DNA of 64,000 nt from CBDDEI01 sp965226775 (lineage in GTDB: Bacteria > Chloroflexota > Dehalococcoidia > SHYD01). The DNA lies in NCBI GenBank assembly GCA_965226775.1, contig CBDDEI010000002.1, forward strand, positions 310,001 through 374,000, in the 5' to 3' direction. The stretch's first letter is position 1, and each line of letters opens with the position of its first letter. A program made the position numbers and the translations under genes. The notes under the pieces were generated by a model that saw only the letters and a list, made by a program, of their open reading frames with translations, did no database searches and was not told where the DNA came from. Below, in pieces: positions 19,569 through 28,810 of the stretch.

Positions 19569-19582
19569 CGCCAGCGTTGTTC

Positions 19583-22029
19583 TCAGGTTGCCCGTTGTCC
19601 GCATCCGCCGCGCCTACAGGCTCCGCGCCGGCGGCACTCGGATTCGGGCGCCGTGCCATTAAGCTTCCCCTTCAACGTGTCATAGGCGAACTTATTGAGC
19701 TCGGCCTCGTCACCGAAGCACTGCTCCTCGATATAGGGGATGACCCCTTGCTCCCAGATAAAGCGAACCCGGTTTTCGTCGAGTGGCGTGTCTTTCTTCA
19801 TGAAGTAGCTGGGGCCTATGCCCAGATGCCGATCTTTCAGCTCGTGGTTCGCCACATCAACGAGATCGGCCACCCACGTCGCCTCGGGATTGTTCTCTTT
19901 CAGCCAGCGGCCCAGCAGTCCTTGAATAGGGGGCTCATCTGGGAAGAAGCCAAAGAAATAGAAGCGGCGGCGCAGGGCCGCATCCACCAGCGCGATAGAG
20001 CGGTCCGTCGTGTTCATCGTGCCGATAACCCAGAGGTTCTTCGGCAGGCTGAACTGCTCGTTGCTGTATTGGAGCGTTATCTCCTCATCCCGGTACTCCA
20101 GAAGGAAGTAAAGCTCCCCGAGAACCTTGGCGACGTTGCCGCGGTTGATCTCGTCTATCACAAGAATGAAGGTGGCATCGGGCTTGGCCGCGGCCTCCTT
20201 GGCAATGCGCCGCAGCGGCCCTTCCGTGAGCTTGAACCCAGCCTGGCCACCCTCAGTGAGGGTGGGCCGGAACCCCTCGACGAAGTCCTCATAGGAATAG
20301 GATGGGTGGAACTGCACGATCCGGAAGTCGCCGCCGTGTGCTTTACACCACTCGGCGATGCGCTTAGCTACGTAGGTCTTGCCAGTGCCAGGCGGCCCCT
20401 GAAAGATCGCCTGTCGCTTGTCCTTCAACCCGTCGATGATCTTCTGCAGCTCGCGTGGCTCCCACAGAAGCTTCTTGGCCAACGCCTCTATATTGGATGG
20501 CGACCAAGGGTCGGTATCAGTAGAGGGGTCGGCTAGAGGGCGGCAATGTACCCTCTGGTGACTCAGTAGAGAAGCGTCGGGTCGTCGTCGTTGCCATCCA
20601 CTGGACTCGCCGCGATCTTCCCGGATTGCCCAGACCAGCGACTGCGCGTCAAGACGGTGGCGCAACGTTAGCCCGCGCTCCTGCGCTTCCTCAATAAACC
20701 GGTCGAGGAAACCTAGCGCATGTTCATACAACGCTGCCTCGTCGGCCTGCTTCTCTGGTTGGCTGTATCCGGTAAGCGTCGTATGCTTCGTCAAATAGGG
20801 TCACCCTGAACGGCGGGTACTGCTGAACGTCTACTCCCATCAGCAGGACGGACGCTAGGTTCATCCGGGTCCCTTTACCGCTTATCACGGACTGAGGGAA
20901 AAGTTCACAAAAGCCGCGGATCCGCTCGGCAACGGACGAGGCGTCCTCCGCCCAAATCGCCTGCAGCGCCCGCAGCGCGTCGTTAGGGGACTTATCGATC
21001 CAATCATGGAGTTGCGCTAGCTGTACGTTGTAGATCAGATTGCTAATCGTGCCTCTTTTTACCAGGCTAGCCCAGTCGCCGGCGCCTGCAAAAACTGCTT
21101 CCCGCGCTTCCGCGAGCTTGCGGCCTATCTCAACTTTGTAGTCAATCTCTTCGCTTTCCAGTCGTCCGGTGTCAAAATACGCCTGGGCGCGTCTGACGAA
21201 CTCATCCCGCGTTGGCTAGTGTTTTGGCTGTCCCACTGAGCACGGAGTTCGATGACTCATAGTAGAGTCATCGCTGCCCATACTGGGCCTCAAGCTTCAG
21301 TCGAATCTGCGCTAGTTTGCGGTCAACATCCTCCATCGGTTGTGTGACGTAGTCCGCGAACGCCTTGGCGATCTTTACTTTGTGTTCAACGGAGAGAATT
21401 CCCTCAAAGGTATCAGGAAAAACGAGATGGAGCAAGCTTCCCGTTGCGTGCGAGCTTTGTTGGTTGACTTTGCATCGTCTCGCTTCGGAAGTTCAGCCGC
21501 GTCACGAAATCTTTGAACTCCCACGGATTATTGAGTAGTGGCGCCGCTCATCCGGCCCCTGCTCCTTCCATTGCTCGCAGAACTCTATGAGGAACCCGAC
21601 CTGATATGGACGGCCCGCGTGGAAAATCACTCCCGGATCGGCGATGCCCGGCGTCAGGGCGGCAACGAGGTCCGGCGGGATTTCTACGGGCGACGGCGAC
21701 AATCCGAGCACCTCTTCGATCCTTTTCTGTTCGTCGGTGCTGCTCTTCGTGGAGACGATTAGGAAGTAAAAGTAAAGGGCCTCACCCAGCAGTTGGTAGA
21801 CCTCCGGCGGGCTGTCTCTCAGTTGTCCCTGGAACTTCTCAAAGGAGCTAGCACTCCCTTCGTCCGGATGGTTCAGGAATCGCTCATGGAGTTCCCCTAG
21901 CCACTGGCGCGACCAGATTGGCTTGCCTGGCGTGAACAGCGAGTCGTCGGTCTGCAGCGCGCGTTCGACCCATGTGGCGGCCGCTGCGTAGACTCTCTCG
22001 ACGCCGTTACCCTCTCTTTTCGTGCCCAT
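19583..22029 (-). pseudogene. mcrB: McrB-like AAA+ GTPase, multiple frameshifts
   Basis: The leftward pieces fit one protein of about 815 residues. 22029-21502 encodes the N-terminal domain (VYAAAATWVERALQTDDSLF ... GRPYQVGFLIEFCEQWKEQ). Small pieces in other frames between 21545 and 21230 continue it (LLNNPWEFKDFVTRLNFRSE, LLHLVFPDTFEGILSVEH), as does 21220-20760 (DEFVRRAQAYFDTGRLESEE ... NLASVLLMGVDVQQYPPF). The last piece, 20794-19583, has the AAA+ core: Walker A GPPGTGKT, Walker B LVIDEINRGN, and the McrB sensor MNTTDRSIALVDAALRRRF. At least five frame changes are needed, and the last 25 residues may also be out of frame. The motor domain is whole, so a truncated product is conceivable, but a working full-length DNA-recognition subunit is not. 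Confidence 0.82.
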
Positions 22030-22261
22030 TGTTCCTCTTCCGCTATCCTGTCTTGCCTCGAGTTCCCACTATAGCGTAGTTCGACATGGGAGGTGGTGGC
22101 GAAGAAGATCTAAGGGCTCCCCGCTAACCGCGAGGAGCTTCCGAGGACGGGCTAGCTGCCTACGGGGACAACCAGATGCCAGCCCTAGCAGGGAAGAGCG
22201 TCAGCGGAGAGTCGTAAGGGGAAGCGCCGTCTACCGGCCCGTCCCAGATGCAGGGGGGGTT

Positions 22262-22750
22262 TTACGGGCTGCCCGCGGGGCCGCCGTCTTCTATGACCAG
22301 CTTGCCTTCTTTGGAGCCCTTGCGGTAATCCTTTACCGCTTCCTGCAACGTCACCCAGCCCAGCGTGGCGCACTTAACCCGCACCGGGAACTTGCGCACG
22401 CCCTCCAGCACCTCCAGATCACCCAGCCCCTCTGTTGGGGCATCAGGCTCGGTCATGAAGGCGCGGAAGTCGTCGGCCAACGCCTCGGCGTCTTCTAGCG
22501 ACTTGCCAAGGAGGGTGTCCGTCATCATAGAGGCGGAGGACTGGCTGATGGCGCAGCCCTTACCCATAAACCCCACGTCGGCAATCTTACCGTCTTTGAC
22601 CAGCAGTTGCAGCGTAATCTGGTCGCCGCAGGAGGGGTTGAACCCCTCCGTGGCCACCGAGGCAGCATCCAGCGCGTGGTGATGCCGGGGGCTTTGGTAG
22701 TGGTCTAGGATAACTTCTTTATATAGAGCGTCCAGCGCGTCTAGGGACAC
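22262..22750 (-). CDS. sufU: Fe-S assembly scaffold or sulfur acceptor SufU
   Basis: 162 residues, a NifU/IscU-like protein of the SufU type that takes sulfur from SufS in the SUF pathway. The zinc/sulfur-handling residues are present: C41 and D43 in NPSCGD, C66 in GKGCAISQ, and C128 in VKCATLGW. The insert between the second and third cysteines is the one that sets SufU apart from IscU. It overlaps sufS by 32 bases and is the last gene of the operon. Confidence 0.93.
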   Translation of the reverse strand: MSLDALDALYKEVILDHYQSPRHHHALDAASVATEGFNPSCGDQITLQLLVKDGKIADVGFMGKGCAISQSSASMMTDTLLGKSLEDAEALADDFRAFMTEPDAPTEGLGDLEVLEGVRKFPVRVKCATLGWVTLQEAVKDYRKGSKEGKLVIEDGGPAGSP

Positions 22751-23972
22751 GGCTAAAGTACTCCTGTGTAGCTTGTAGTGCTTCGACGAACTTGTCGATC
22801 TCTTCCTCAGTATTGTACAGGTAAAAGCTGGCGCGAGCAGAAGAGTCTACCCCCAGGCGGCGATGCAACGGCTGCGCACAGTGGTGGCCCGCTCGCACGG
22901 CAACGCCGAACTGGTCCAGCGCCGTGCCGATGTCGTGGGGATGGATGCCCTCCAGGCTAAAGGCCGCCACGCCGCCCTTGAGCGCCGGGTCGGCAGGTCC
23001 GTAGACCTTGAGGTTCTGGACATTCTTCAGCGCGTTCAGCGCATAGCGCGTGAGCTGGATTTCGTGCTCCCGCACCTGCTCCATGCCCAGGCTGCTCAGA
23101 TACTCGATACCTTCCGCCCAGGCAATCGCGTCGGCGATGTTGGGTGTGCCCGCCTCAAAGCGATAGGGGGCGGTATTCCAGGTGGAGTAGTCTAGCTGCA
23201 CCTCTCGGATCATCTCGCCGCCGCCCATAAAGGGCTCCAGCGTCTCCAGCAGCTCCTGCTTCACCCACAGTGCGCCCACGCCGGTGGGTCCCAGGGTCTT
23301 GTGGCCGGAGAATGCCAATAGGTCGCACCCCAGCGCCTCGACGTCCACCGGCAGGTGCGGCACGCTCTGTGCGCCGTCTATCAAGACGATGGCTCCCTGC
23401 TCGTGGGCCGCTTTGGCTATCTCCTCAACGGGATTGATGGTGCCCAGCACGTTAGACATGTGGGTAACGCTCACCACCCTGGTCTTGGGGCCCAGCAGCT
23501 TGTAGAAGGAGGCCATGTCCAGCAGCCCTTCCTCCGTGATGTCCACATGCCGCAGCACCGCGCCGGTCTGCTGCGCGATGATCTGCCACGGCACCAGGTT
23601 GCTGTGATGCTCCATCACCGTCAGCAGGACCTCGTCGCCTGGCTTCAGGTTGCGGCCGCCCCACGCGTAGGCAAACAGGTTGATGGCTTCCGTAGTGTTG
23701 CGCGTAAAGATAAGGTTTGCAGGATTCTCAGCGCCGATGAAATGCGCCACCACCCGGCGAGCCTGCTCGTAGCCTTCAGTGGCTTCCTCTGCTAGGGTGT
23801 GCACGCCCCGGTGCACGTTGGCGTTGTACTCACTGTAGTAGCGGCTCAGCGCGTCGATAACGCTGGCCGGTTTCTGGGAGGTAGCCGCGTTGTCTAAGTA
23901 GACCAGAGGTCTCCCGTGGACCTCTCGTTTTAGAATGGGGAAATCGCGCCGCACAGCGGCAATATCGTACAT
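22719..23972 (-). CDS. sufS: SufS-type cysteine desulfurase
   Basis: A PLP enzyme that removes sulfur from cysteine and hands it to SufU. 417 residues, group II desulfurase. The PLP lysine is K225 in FSGHKTLGPTG, and the persulfide cysteine is C365 in VRAGHHCAQPL. The N-terminal YLDNAATSQKP is the family start motif. It lies six bases after the Rieske gene and overlaps sufU, so it is tightly coupled in the operon. Confidence 0.95.
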   Translation of the reverse strand: MYDIAAVRRDFPILKREVHGRPLVYLDNAATSQKPASVIDALSRYYSEYNANVHRGVHTLAEEATEGYEQARRVVAHFIGAENPANLIFTRNTTEAINLFAYAWGGRNLKPGDEVLLTVMEHHSNLVPWQIIAQQTGAVLRHVDITEEGLLDMASFYKLLGPKTRVVSVTHMSNVLGTINPVEEIAKAAHEQGAIVLIDGAQSVPHLPVDVEALGCDLLAFSGHKTLGPTGVGALWVKQELLETLEPFMGGGEMIREVQLDYSTWNTAPYRFEAGTPNIADAIAWAEGIEYLSSLGMEQVREHEIQLTRYALNALKNVQNLKVYGPADPALKGGVAAFSLEGIHPHDIGTALDQFGVAVRAGHHCAQPLHRRLGVDSSARASFYLYNTEEEIDKFVEALQATQEYFSRVPRRAGRSI

Positions 23973-23978
23973 AGTGTC

Positions 23979-24317
23979 CTAGTCCTCCGGGAGGGCCACC
24001 TGGATCGTCTCACCCTCCACGCGCACCGGGTACGTGGCGACGCCGAACACCGCCGGGAACGCCCTCACGGCCCCTGTCTGGATATCGAAGCGAGCGCCAT
24101 GGCGGGGGCATTCCACCTCGTGGCCGTCAAGCTCGCCGGAGCCCAGGGGCCCGCCGTCGTGGGTGCACACGTCCTGGAACGCGAACAGCTCGTCGCCCAC
24201 TTTCGCCACTGCCACCGGCTGCATCCCTATGTAAAAGGTGCGGACAGTCCCGCTGGGGATATCAGAAAGCTGCGCCACGGTCACGTACTCGGCCACGTTA
24301 AGGGGTCGCCTCGTCAA
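23979..24317 (-). CDS. Rieske-type [2Fe-2S] ferredoxin in the suf operon
   Basis: 112 residues. Both cluster motifs are present: CTHDGGPLG (C51, H53) and ECPRHGARFD (C70, H73), so a Rieske cluster should form. It resembles the small ferredoxin subunits of ring-hydroxylating dioxygenases and NirD. Its start overlaps the end of sufD by 20 bases, and it sits six bases before sufS. That points to electron supply for, or coupled expression with, Fe-S assembly rather than to an oxygenase, as no oxygenase component is near. Similar genes occur in suf operons of other bacteria such as Actinobacteria. Confidence 0.9.
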   Translation of the reverse strand: MTRRPLNVAEYVTVAQLSDIPSGTVRTFYIGMQPVAVAKVGDELFAFQDVCTHDGGPLGSGELDGHEVECPRHGARFDIQTGAVRAFPAVFGVATYPVRVEGETIQVALPED

Positions 24318-25647
24318 GCTCGATGTCGAGGAGCGCCAGCTTCTGCACCACCAGGCCGGTCAGATGCTCCCGCACCGCGGGGATGGGGAGTTTGCCCAGC
24401 AGCGGCTCAAAAAAGGCCGCCACAATGAGCTGGTGCGCCTCGTCGTGAGAAAGGCCGCGGCTCATGAGATAGAAGAGCTGCGCATCATCCACCTGGCCGG
24501 CGGTAGCGCCGTGGCTGCACTTGTCCACGTCGCTGGCCTCAATCTCCAGCACAGGCACCGAGTCCGCCCTCGCGCCCTTGCTAAGGATGAGGTTGTGGTT
24601 CTGCTGGTTGGCGTTAGCGCTAGTGGCCCCGCGGCGCACTCGCACCGTGCCTTCGTAGGCAGCGCCGGAGCGATCTCGCAGCGCGCCTTTATAGAGGAGG
24701 TTGCTGCGGCTATGGTGCCCAATGTGATCTTGCAGGGTTCGGAAGTCGAAGTGCTGGCGAGCGGTCCCGATATAGAAGCCTTGCATGTCCGCCTCCGAGC
24801 CCGCTCCTTCCAGCAGCGCATCGAAATGCGCGCGCGTCACCGCGCCGCCGAGGGATGCGCTGAAGGCGTTGAGACGGCTGTCCCGGCCCAGGCTGGTGCG
24901 GGTGGTCGAGATGTCCCATACGTTCGACGACCACTGCTGAAGTCCTAGATAGTTGAGCTGCGCGCCGTCCTGCACGAAGAAGTCCGTGACGCTGCAATTC
25001 AGGCACTGCTCTTGCCGCTCTGTGGAGAGGCCGCCTTCCATGAAGGTGAGGCTAGCGCCTCGCTCCAGCACTACCAGCGTGCGTGGGAGCATTGCGCCCT
25101 GCTCGTCCAGCCAGCGCAGGTTGACGATAGGTGCGGCCACGTTGACGTTGGCGGGCACATAGATAAAGAGACCGCCGCTCCAGAATGCGCTGTTGAGGGC
25201 TGCAAACTTGTGGTAGGTAGGCAGCGTGCCCTTGAGGCCAAGGTAGGGCTTGACCAGCTCGCCGTGCTCACGCAGCGCCTGCTCCAGGGTAGTGACTAGC
25301 ACACCCTTGCCCAGCTCATCCGAGCATTCCAGCACCGCGGCTTGTACGTTTCTCTGCACCGCAAGCGCTCCCAAGGTAGGGATAGCTTCCAGCCAAGGCT
25401 TGCCCTCCTCAGGCGTCTCCAACGCGTCAGAGCCCCAGGCTGGGTGCAGCGTGTCCAGTTGCAGCGGCGAGAAGTCGGTGCGCCGCCAGCCCTCATCGGT
25501 GCGGGCGGGCAGGGGCGTATCGTTGTAGACACGCAGGGCTTCTAGGCGACGCTCCCGTGCCCAGTCGGGCTCGTCCATCGCCTGTGAAAGGCGCCCTGCC
25601 GTCTCATTATTGAAGCCTTGCAGTGCAAGATCGGTCTTTTGTGTCAT
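24298..25647 (-). CDS. sufD: Fe-S assembly protein SufD
   Basis: 449 residues, the partner of SufB in the SufBC2D scaffold. It has the SufB/SufD beta-helix core (VVLERGASLTFMEGG ... FVQDGAQLNYLGLQQWSSNV) and the family C-terminal block CSHGATAGQVDDAQLFYLMS with the rule-like SRGLSHDEAHQLIV. The starting ATG at 25647 opens with a charged helix, as usual. It follows a gap of about 930 bases after sufB, which is unusual in an otherwise tight operon. Confidence 0.93.
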   Translation of the reverse strand: MTQKTDLALQGFNNETAGRLSQAMDEPDWARERRLEALRVYNDTPLPARTDEGWRRTDFSPLQLDTLHPAWGSDALETPEEGKPWLEAIPTLGALAVQRNVQAAVLECSDELGKGVLVTTLEQALREHGELVKPYLGLKGTLPTYHKFAALNSAFWSGGLFIYVPANVNVAAPIVNLRWLDEQGAMLPRTLVVLERGASLTFMEGGLSTERQEQCLNCSVTDFFVQDGAQLNYLGLQQWSSNVWDISTTRTSLGRDSRLNAFSASLGGAVTRAHFDALLEGAGSEADMQGFYIGTARQHFDFRTLQDHIGHHSRSNLLYKGALRDRSGAAYEGTVRVRRGATSANANQQNHNLILSKGARADSVPVLEIEASDVDKCSHGATAGQVDDAQLFYLMSRGLSHDEAHQLIVAAFFEPLLGKLPIPAVREHLTGLVVQKLALLDIELDEATP

Positions 25648-25705
25648 TCCTCTGTCATTCTAAGTCTCAATATTGTCGTTCTAAGCGACATTTGTCAGTC
25701 TGTGC
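25640..25705. repeat. degenerate TGTCATTCT repeats at the 5' end of sufD
   Basis: TGTCATTC, TGTCATTCTAAG, TTGTCGTTCTAAGCGACA and TTGTCAGTCTG follow one another. They resemble decayed copies of the 26-base element at 26409-26434. The first overlaps the first codons of sufD. Confidence 0.4.
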
Positions 25706-25722
25706 GCCTTCTTAATTTTCCC

Positions 25723-26172
25723 TTACCTCCAGATAATGCGGTCAGAAATGCTTACCTTAGCTCCCATAACCACTTCATCGCCATTAGGATAGTGAACGGA
25801 TACCAAGTAATCGTACATCCCTTTGCCTATGGATTTATTGGGGGAAGCGTCTTTGCTAAGACTCTTGGTCGACCTAACAAAATTCTCGCCTAGCTGCTTT
25901 GCTCGCTCTTTAGAGGTTCCGTGTTCCACAACAAGAGCTAGAGACAGGGTGCGCTCTCGCTGGCTAATAGCGGCATCAAGGACAGGAGAGACCATTTGCG
26001 TTCCGATGATTGTGCTTTTCTTTGTCTCAGAAATTGCTAACACTAGAGTAGGCGTGGAAGTAGCAACCCTATCAGTCTCCGGCCCACTGCTGGATTCTCC
26101 CCTCTCAATAGTAAAAAGCGTTCCCCAGTCGTAGTAACCTTTGTAGGCATCGAGAAAGAATGCTCCTGCCAA
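25723..26172 (-). CDS. hypothetical membrane-anchored protein between sufB and sufD
   Basis: 149 residues from a TTG at 26172; the frame is open further upstream, giving KVKAIAIAAFVLAGAFFLD, a hydrophobic N-terminal anchor, but no ATG is found there. The soluble part has no recognised domain; it contains TPTLVLAISETKKSTIIGTQ, a lysine/serine-rich middle and GKGMYDYLVSVHYPNGDEVV. The higher A/T content than its neighbours and its location inside the suf operon suggest a later insertion. An anchored extracytoplasmic protein is the most that can be said. Confidence 0.5.
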   Translation of the reverse strand: MAGAFFLDAYKGYYDWGTLFTIERGESSSGPETDRVATSTPTLVLAISETKKSTIIGTQMVSPVLDAAISQRERTLSLALVVEHGTSKERAKQLGENFVRSTKSLSKDASPNKSIGKGMYDYLVSVHYPNGDEVVMGAKVSISDRIIWR

Positions 26173-26574
26173 GACGAATGCTGCAATGGCTATGGCCTTA
26201 ACCTTTGGTCCCAGTTTCTTTTGCTCCCCTTCATGTTTATGGCTATAGGATAGCGAGAAAGTAGGCGATTTATTCAGGACTTATTCACTTCCCCGTTACA
26301 AGGCGTAGAAGCTCAAATCACCTCTGCCAGTCGCCCTGAGCCACAACTCGTCATTTCGTGTGTCTTATTGTCAGCCTTGGCGTCTTTTTGTCTGTCTGAG
26401 CGTCCTATTGTCATTCTGAGCGAAGCGAAGAATCCACCCCCAGCGCCCGTACCACAGACTCGCCCTCACCCTTAGCGAGAGAGTACTCTAGCTACGAGTT
26501 GGGGAGACACCCAGACCCTCCGTCAGAGGGGAGCCTCTCAAGACTCCCCCAGACACATGTAATGCGCCTGAAAT
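26173..26574. other. repeat-bearing spacer downstream of sufB
   Basis: No gene was recognised. It contains the 26-base TGTCATTCTGAG element (26409-26434) and several shorter look-alikes (TTATTGTCAGCC, TTTTTGTCTGTCTGAGCG). It interrupts the suf operon between sufB and the following genes. Confidence 0.5.
26409..26434 (+). repeat. 26-base dispersed element, forward copy
   Basis: Begins TGTCATTCTGAGCG and ends AAGAATC, with an internal CGAAGCGAAG. An exact inverted match lies 30 kb away at 56580-56605. Degenerate relatives lie at 25640-25705. Confidence 0.75.
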
Positions 26575-27996
26575 CTATCCGACGCTGCCAGCCATCTGGA
26601 GCTGGATGAGGCGGTTGAGCTCCACCGCGTACTCCATGGGAAGCTCTTTCACGATGGGCTCGATGAAGCCGTTAACGATGAGCGACGACGCATCCGTCTC
26701 GGACAGGCCCCGGCTCATCAGGTAGAACATCTGCTCCTCGTTCATGCGGCTAACCGTAGCCTCGTGAGCAATGCTGACGTCCTCCTCATCGATCTCCATC
26801 GTGGGGTAGGTGTCGGAGCGGGCCTCCTCGTCCAGCATCAGGGCATCGCAGCGCACAAAGGACTTCACGTCGTGTGCGCCCGGGTAGACCTTGACCAGGC
26901 CGCGATAGCTGGTGCGGCCGTCGTCCTTGCTGATGGACTTGGAGATGATAGTGGAGGAGGTGTTGGGCGCAACGTGCACCACCTTGCCGCCTGCGTCCTG
27001 GTGCTGGAGATGGCCGGCAAAGGCTACGGAGAGGATCTCTCCATGCGCGCCGGGCTCCATCAGGTAGACGCTGGGGTACTTCATAGTGAGCTTGCTGCCC
27101 AGGTTGCCGTCCACCCACTCCATGGTGGCGTCCTGATAGGCCGCAGCGCGCTTGGTCACCAGGTTGTACACGTTGTAAGACCAGTTCTGGATGGTAGTGT
27201 AGCGGACTCTCGCGCCCTTCTCTACGAAGATCTCTACCACTGCACTGTGCAGCGAGTCCGTCGAGTAGCTCGGGGCGGTGCAGCCTTCCACGTAGTGGAT
27301 GTAGCTGCCCTCCTCCGCGATAATCAGCGTCCGCTCGAACTGGCCGGCGTTCTTCGCATTGATGCGGAAGTAGGCCTGGAGGGGAACCTCTACGCGCACG
27401 CCCTTGGGCACGAACACAAAGCTGCCGCCACTCCACACCGCGCTGTTCAACGCCGCAAACTTGTTGTCCGAAGGCGGGATCAACGTTCCAAAGTACTTCT
27501 TGAAGATCTCCGGATGCTCGCGTAAGCCGGTGTCCGTGTCCACAAAGATCACGCCCTGCTTGACCAGGTCCTCACGTAGGTTGTGGTACACCACCTCGGA
27601 GTCATACTGCGCGCCAACGCCCGCAAGGAACTTCTTCTCCGCCTCTGGGATGCCCAGCTTATCGAAGGTGTCCTTGATGTAGCTCGGCACGTCCTCCCAG
27701 GTTTCGCCCTGGCGTTCTGCCGGCTTGATGTAGTAATAGATTTCGTCAAAGTCGATGTTGGAGAGGTCGCCGCCCCAGGTGGGCATGGGCTTCTTGAAGA
27801 AGATCTCCAAGGCCTTGAGGCGGTGCTGGAGCATCCAGTCCGGCTCACCCTTCATGAGCGACATCTCTTCTACCATCTCCCGAGTAATGCCCTTCTTGGA
27901 CTGGAAGACCGGCTTGTTCTCATCAGAGAAACCGTACTTATCCTTGTAGTTCTCCTGCATCGCCTCCAGGCTTGCAGAGTTGCGTGGCGTAGTCAT
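26575..27996 (-). CDS. sufB: Fe-S assembly protein SufB
   Basis: 473 residues. SufB is the scaffold protein on which SufBC2D builds clusters. Family landmarks are KKGITREMVEEMSLMKGEPDW near the start, SFVFVPKGVRVEVPLQAYF, GSYIHYVEGCTAPSY, and the C-terminal EATVSRMNEEQMFYLMSRGL. The start is ATG 27996 (MTTPRNSASLEAMQ), with TCCTCC on the plus strand at 28003-28008 giving a strong ribosome site on the minus strand. The frame is open 22 codons further, but that part is not conserved. It lies 19 bases after sufC. Confidence 0.95.
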   Translation of the reverse strand: MTTPRNSASLEAMQENYKDKYGFSDENKPVFQSKKGITREMVEEMSLMKGEPDWMLQHRLKALEIFFKKPMPTWGGDLSNIDFDEIYYYIKPAERQGETWEDVPSYIKDTFDKLGIPEAEKKFLAGVGAQYDSEVVYHNLREDLVKQGVIFVDTDTGLREHPEIFKKYFGTLIPPSDNKFAALNSAVWSGGSFVFVPKGVRVEVPLQAYFRINAKNAGQFERTLIIAEEGSYIHYVEGCTAPSYSTDSLHSAVVEIFVEKGARVRYTTIQNWSYNVYNLVTKRAAAYQDATMEWVDGNLGSKLTMKYPSVYLMEPGAHGEILSVAFAGHLQHQDAGGKVVHVAPNTSSTIISKSISKDDGRTSYRGLVKVYPGAHDVKSFVRCDALMLDEEARSDTYPTMEIDEEDVSIAHEATVSRMNEEQMFYLMSRGLSETDASSLIVNGFIEPIVKELPMEYAVELNRLIQLQMAGSVG

Positions 27997-28015
27997 AATC
28001 TTCCTCCTCGTTTCT

Positions 28016-28780
28016 TTAGACGATAGCTTCTTTGATGAGCCAGTCGTAGCCTCGCGCTTCAAGCTCGTGGGCTAGCTCTTTGCCGCCGGACCGTACAATC
28101 TTGCCGCCAACCAGGACGTGCACTGCGTGTGGTTGGATGTAGTTCAACATTCGCTGGTAGTGCGTGATGAGCAGCACTCCCATATTGGGGCCTGCCAGCC
28201 GGTTGATCCCTTCCGACACGATGCGCAGGGCATCGATGTCTAGGCCAGAATCGGTCTCATCCAGAATGGCCATCTCCGGCTCCAGCACCGCCATTTGCAG
28301 TATCTCGTTGCGCTTCTTCTCGCCGCCAGAGAAGTTCTCGTTCAGGTAACGTTCCGCAAAATAATCGTCCATCTCCAACTCCTTCATCTTCTTCTGAAGG
28401 AGTCGCCAGGACTCTATGGGGGTCACATCCTTGCCGGTGCGGGCTTTCAACGCCAGCCGCAGAAAGTTGTTCAAGCGCACCCCCGGTATCTCCGAGGGGT
28501 ACTGGAAACCCAGGAAGAGGCCCATGCGCGCCCTGACATCGGCTGCGAGGGGGACTATGTCCTGGCCCTTGAAGTAGATGTGCCCTTGGGTTACCTCATA
28601 CTTAAGGTGGCCCATCAGGGTGTTGGCCAAGGTGCTCTTGCCGGAGCCGTTAGGACCCATGATGGCGTGAATTTCGCCTTTGGGCACCTGCAGGTCCACG
28701 CCCTTCAGGATCTCTTTGCCCTCAACGGCAACGTGCAGATCCTCAATGGCCAGTGTTTCGGTATCGACGCTAGTGGTCAT
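28016..28780 (-). CDS. sufC: Fe-S assembly ATPase SufC
   Basis: 254 residues, the ABC-type ATPase of the SufBC2D complex, cytoplasmic. Walker A is GPNGSGKST at 42-50; the signature is FSGGEKKRNEI; Walker B is MAILDETDSGLDIDAL, with the DSGLD wording typical of SufC; the switch region has LLITHYQRML. It is the first structural gene after the regulator (30-base gap). Confidence 0.95.
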   Translation of the reverse strand: MTTSVDTETLAIEDLHVAVEGKEILKGVDLQVPKGEIHAIMGPNGSGKSTLANTLMGHLKYEVTQGHIYFKGQDIVPLAADVRARMGLFLGFQYPSEIPGVRLNNFLRLALKARTGKDVTPIESWRLLQKKMKELEMDDYFAERYLNENFSGGEKKRNEILQMAVLEPEMAILDETDSGLDIDALRIVSEGINRLAGPNMGVLLITHYQRMLNYIQPHAVHVLVGGKIVRSGGKELAHELEARGYDWLIKEAIV

Positions 28781-28810
28781 ATGCTCCTGGGTACTCCTAG
28801 ATGTCCGTCG

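Noticed and set aside
19577..20536. A 319-codon open frame antisense to the mcrB motor domain
   Set aside because: It covers the Walker and sensor motifs of the McrB-like protein on the other strand and has no recognisable features of its own.
22262..24317. Rieske protein as part of a ring-hydroxylating dioxygenase
   Set aside because: No oxygenase alpha or beta subunit or reductase gene is near, and it is embedded by overlap in the suf operon.
27997..28062. A 22-residue N-terminal extension of SufB
   Set aside because: A strong ribosome site sits just before ATG 27996, and the extension covers that site and the end of sufC's spacer.
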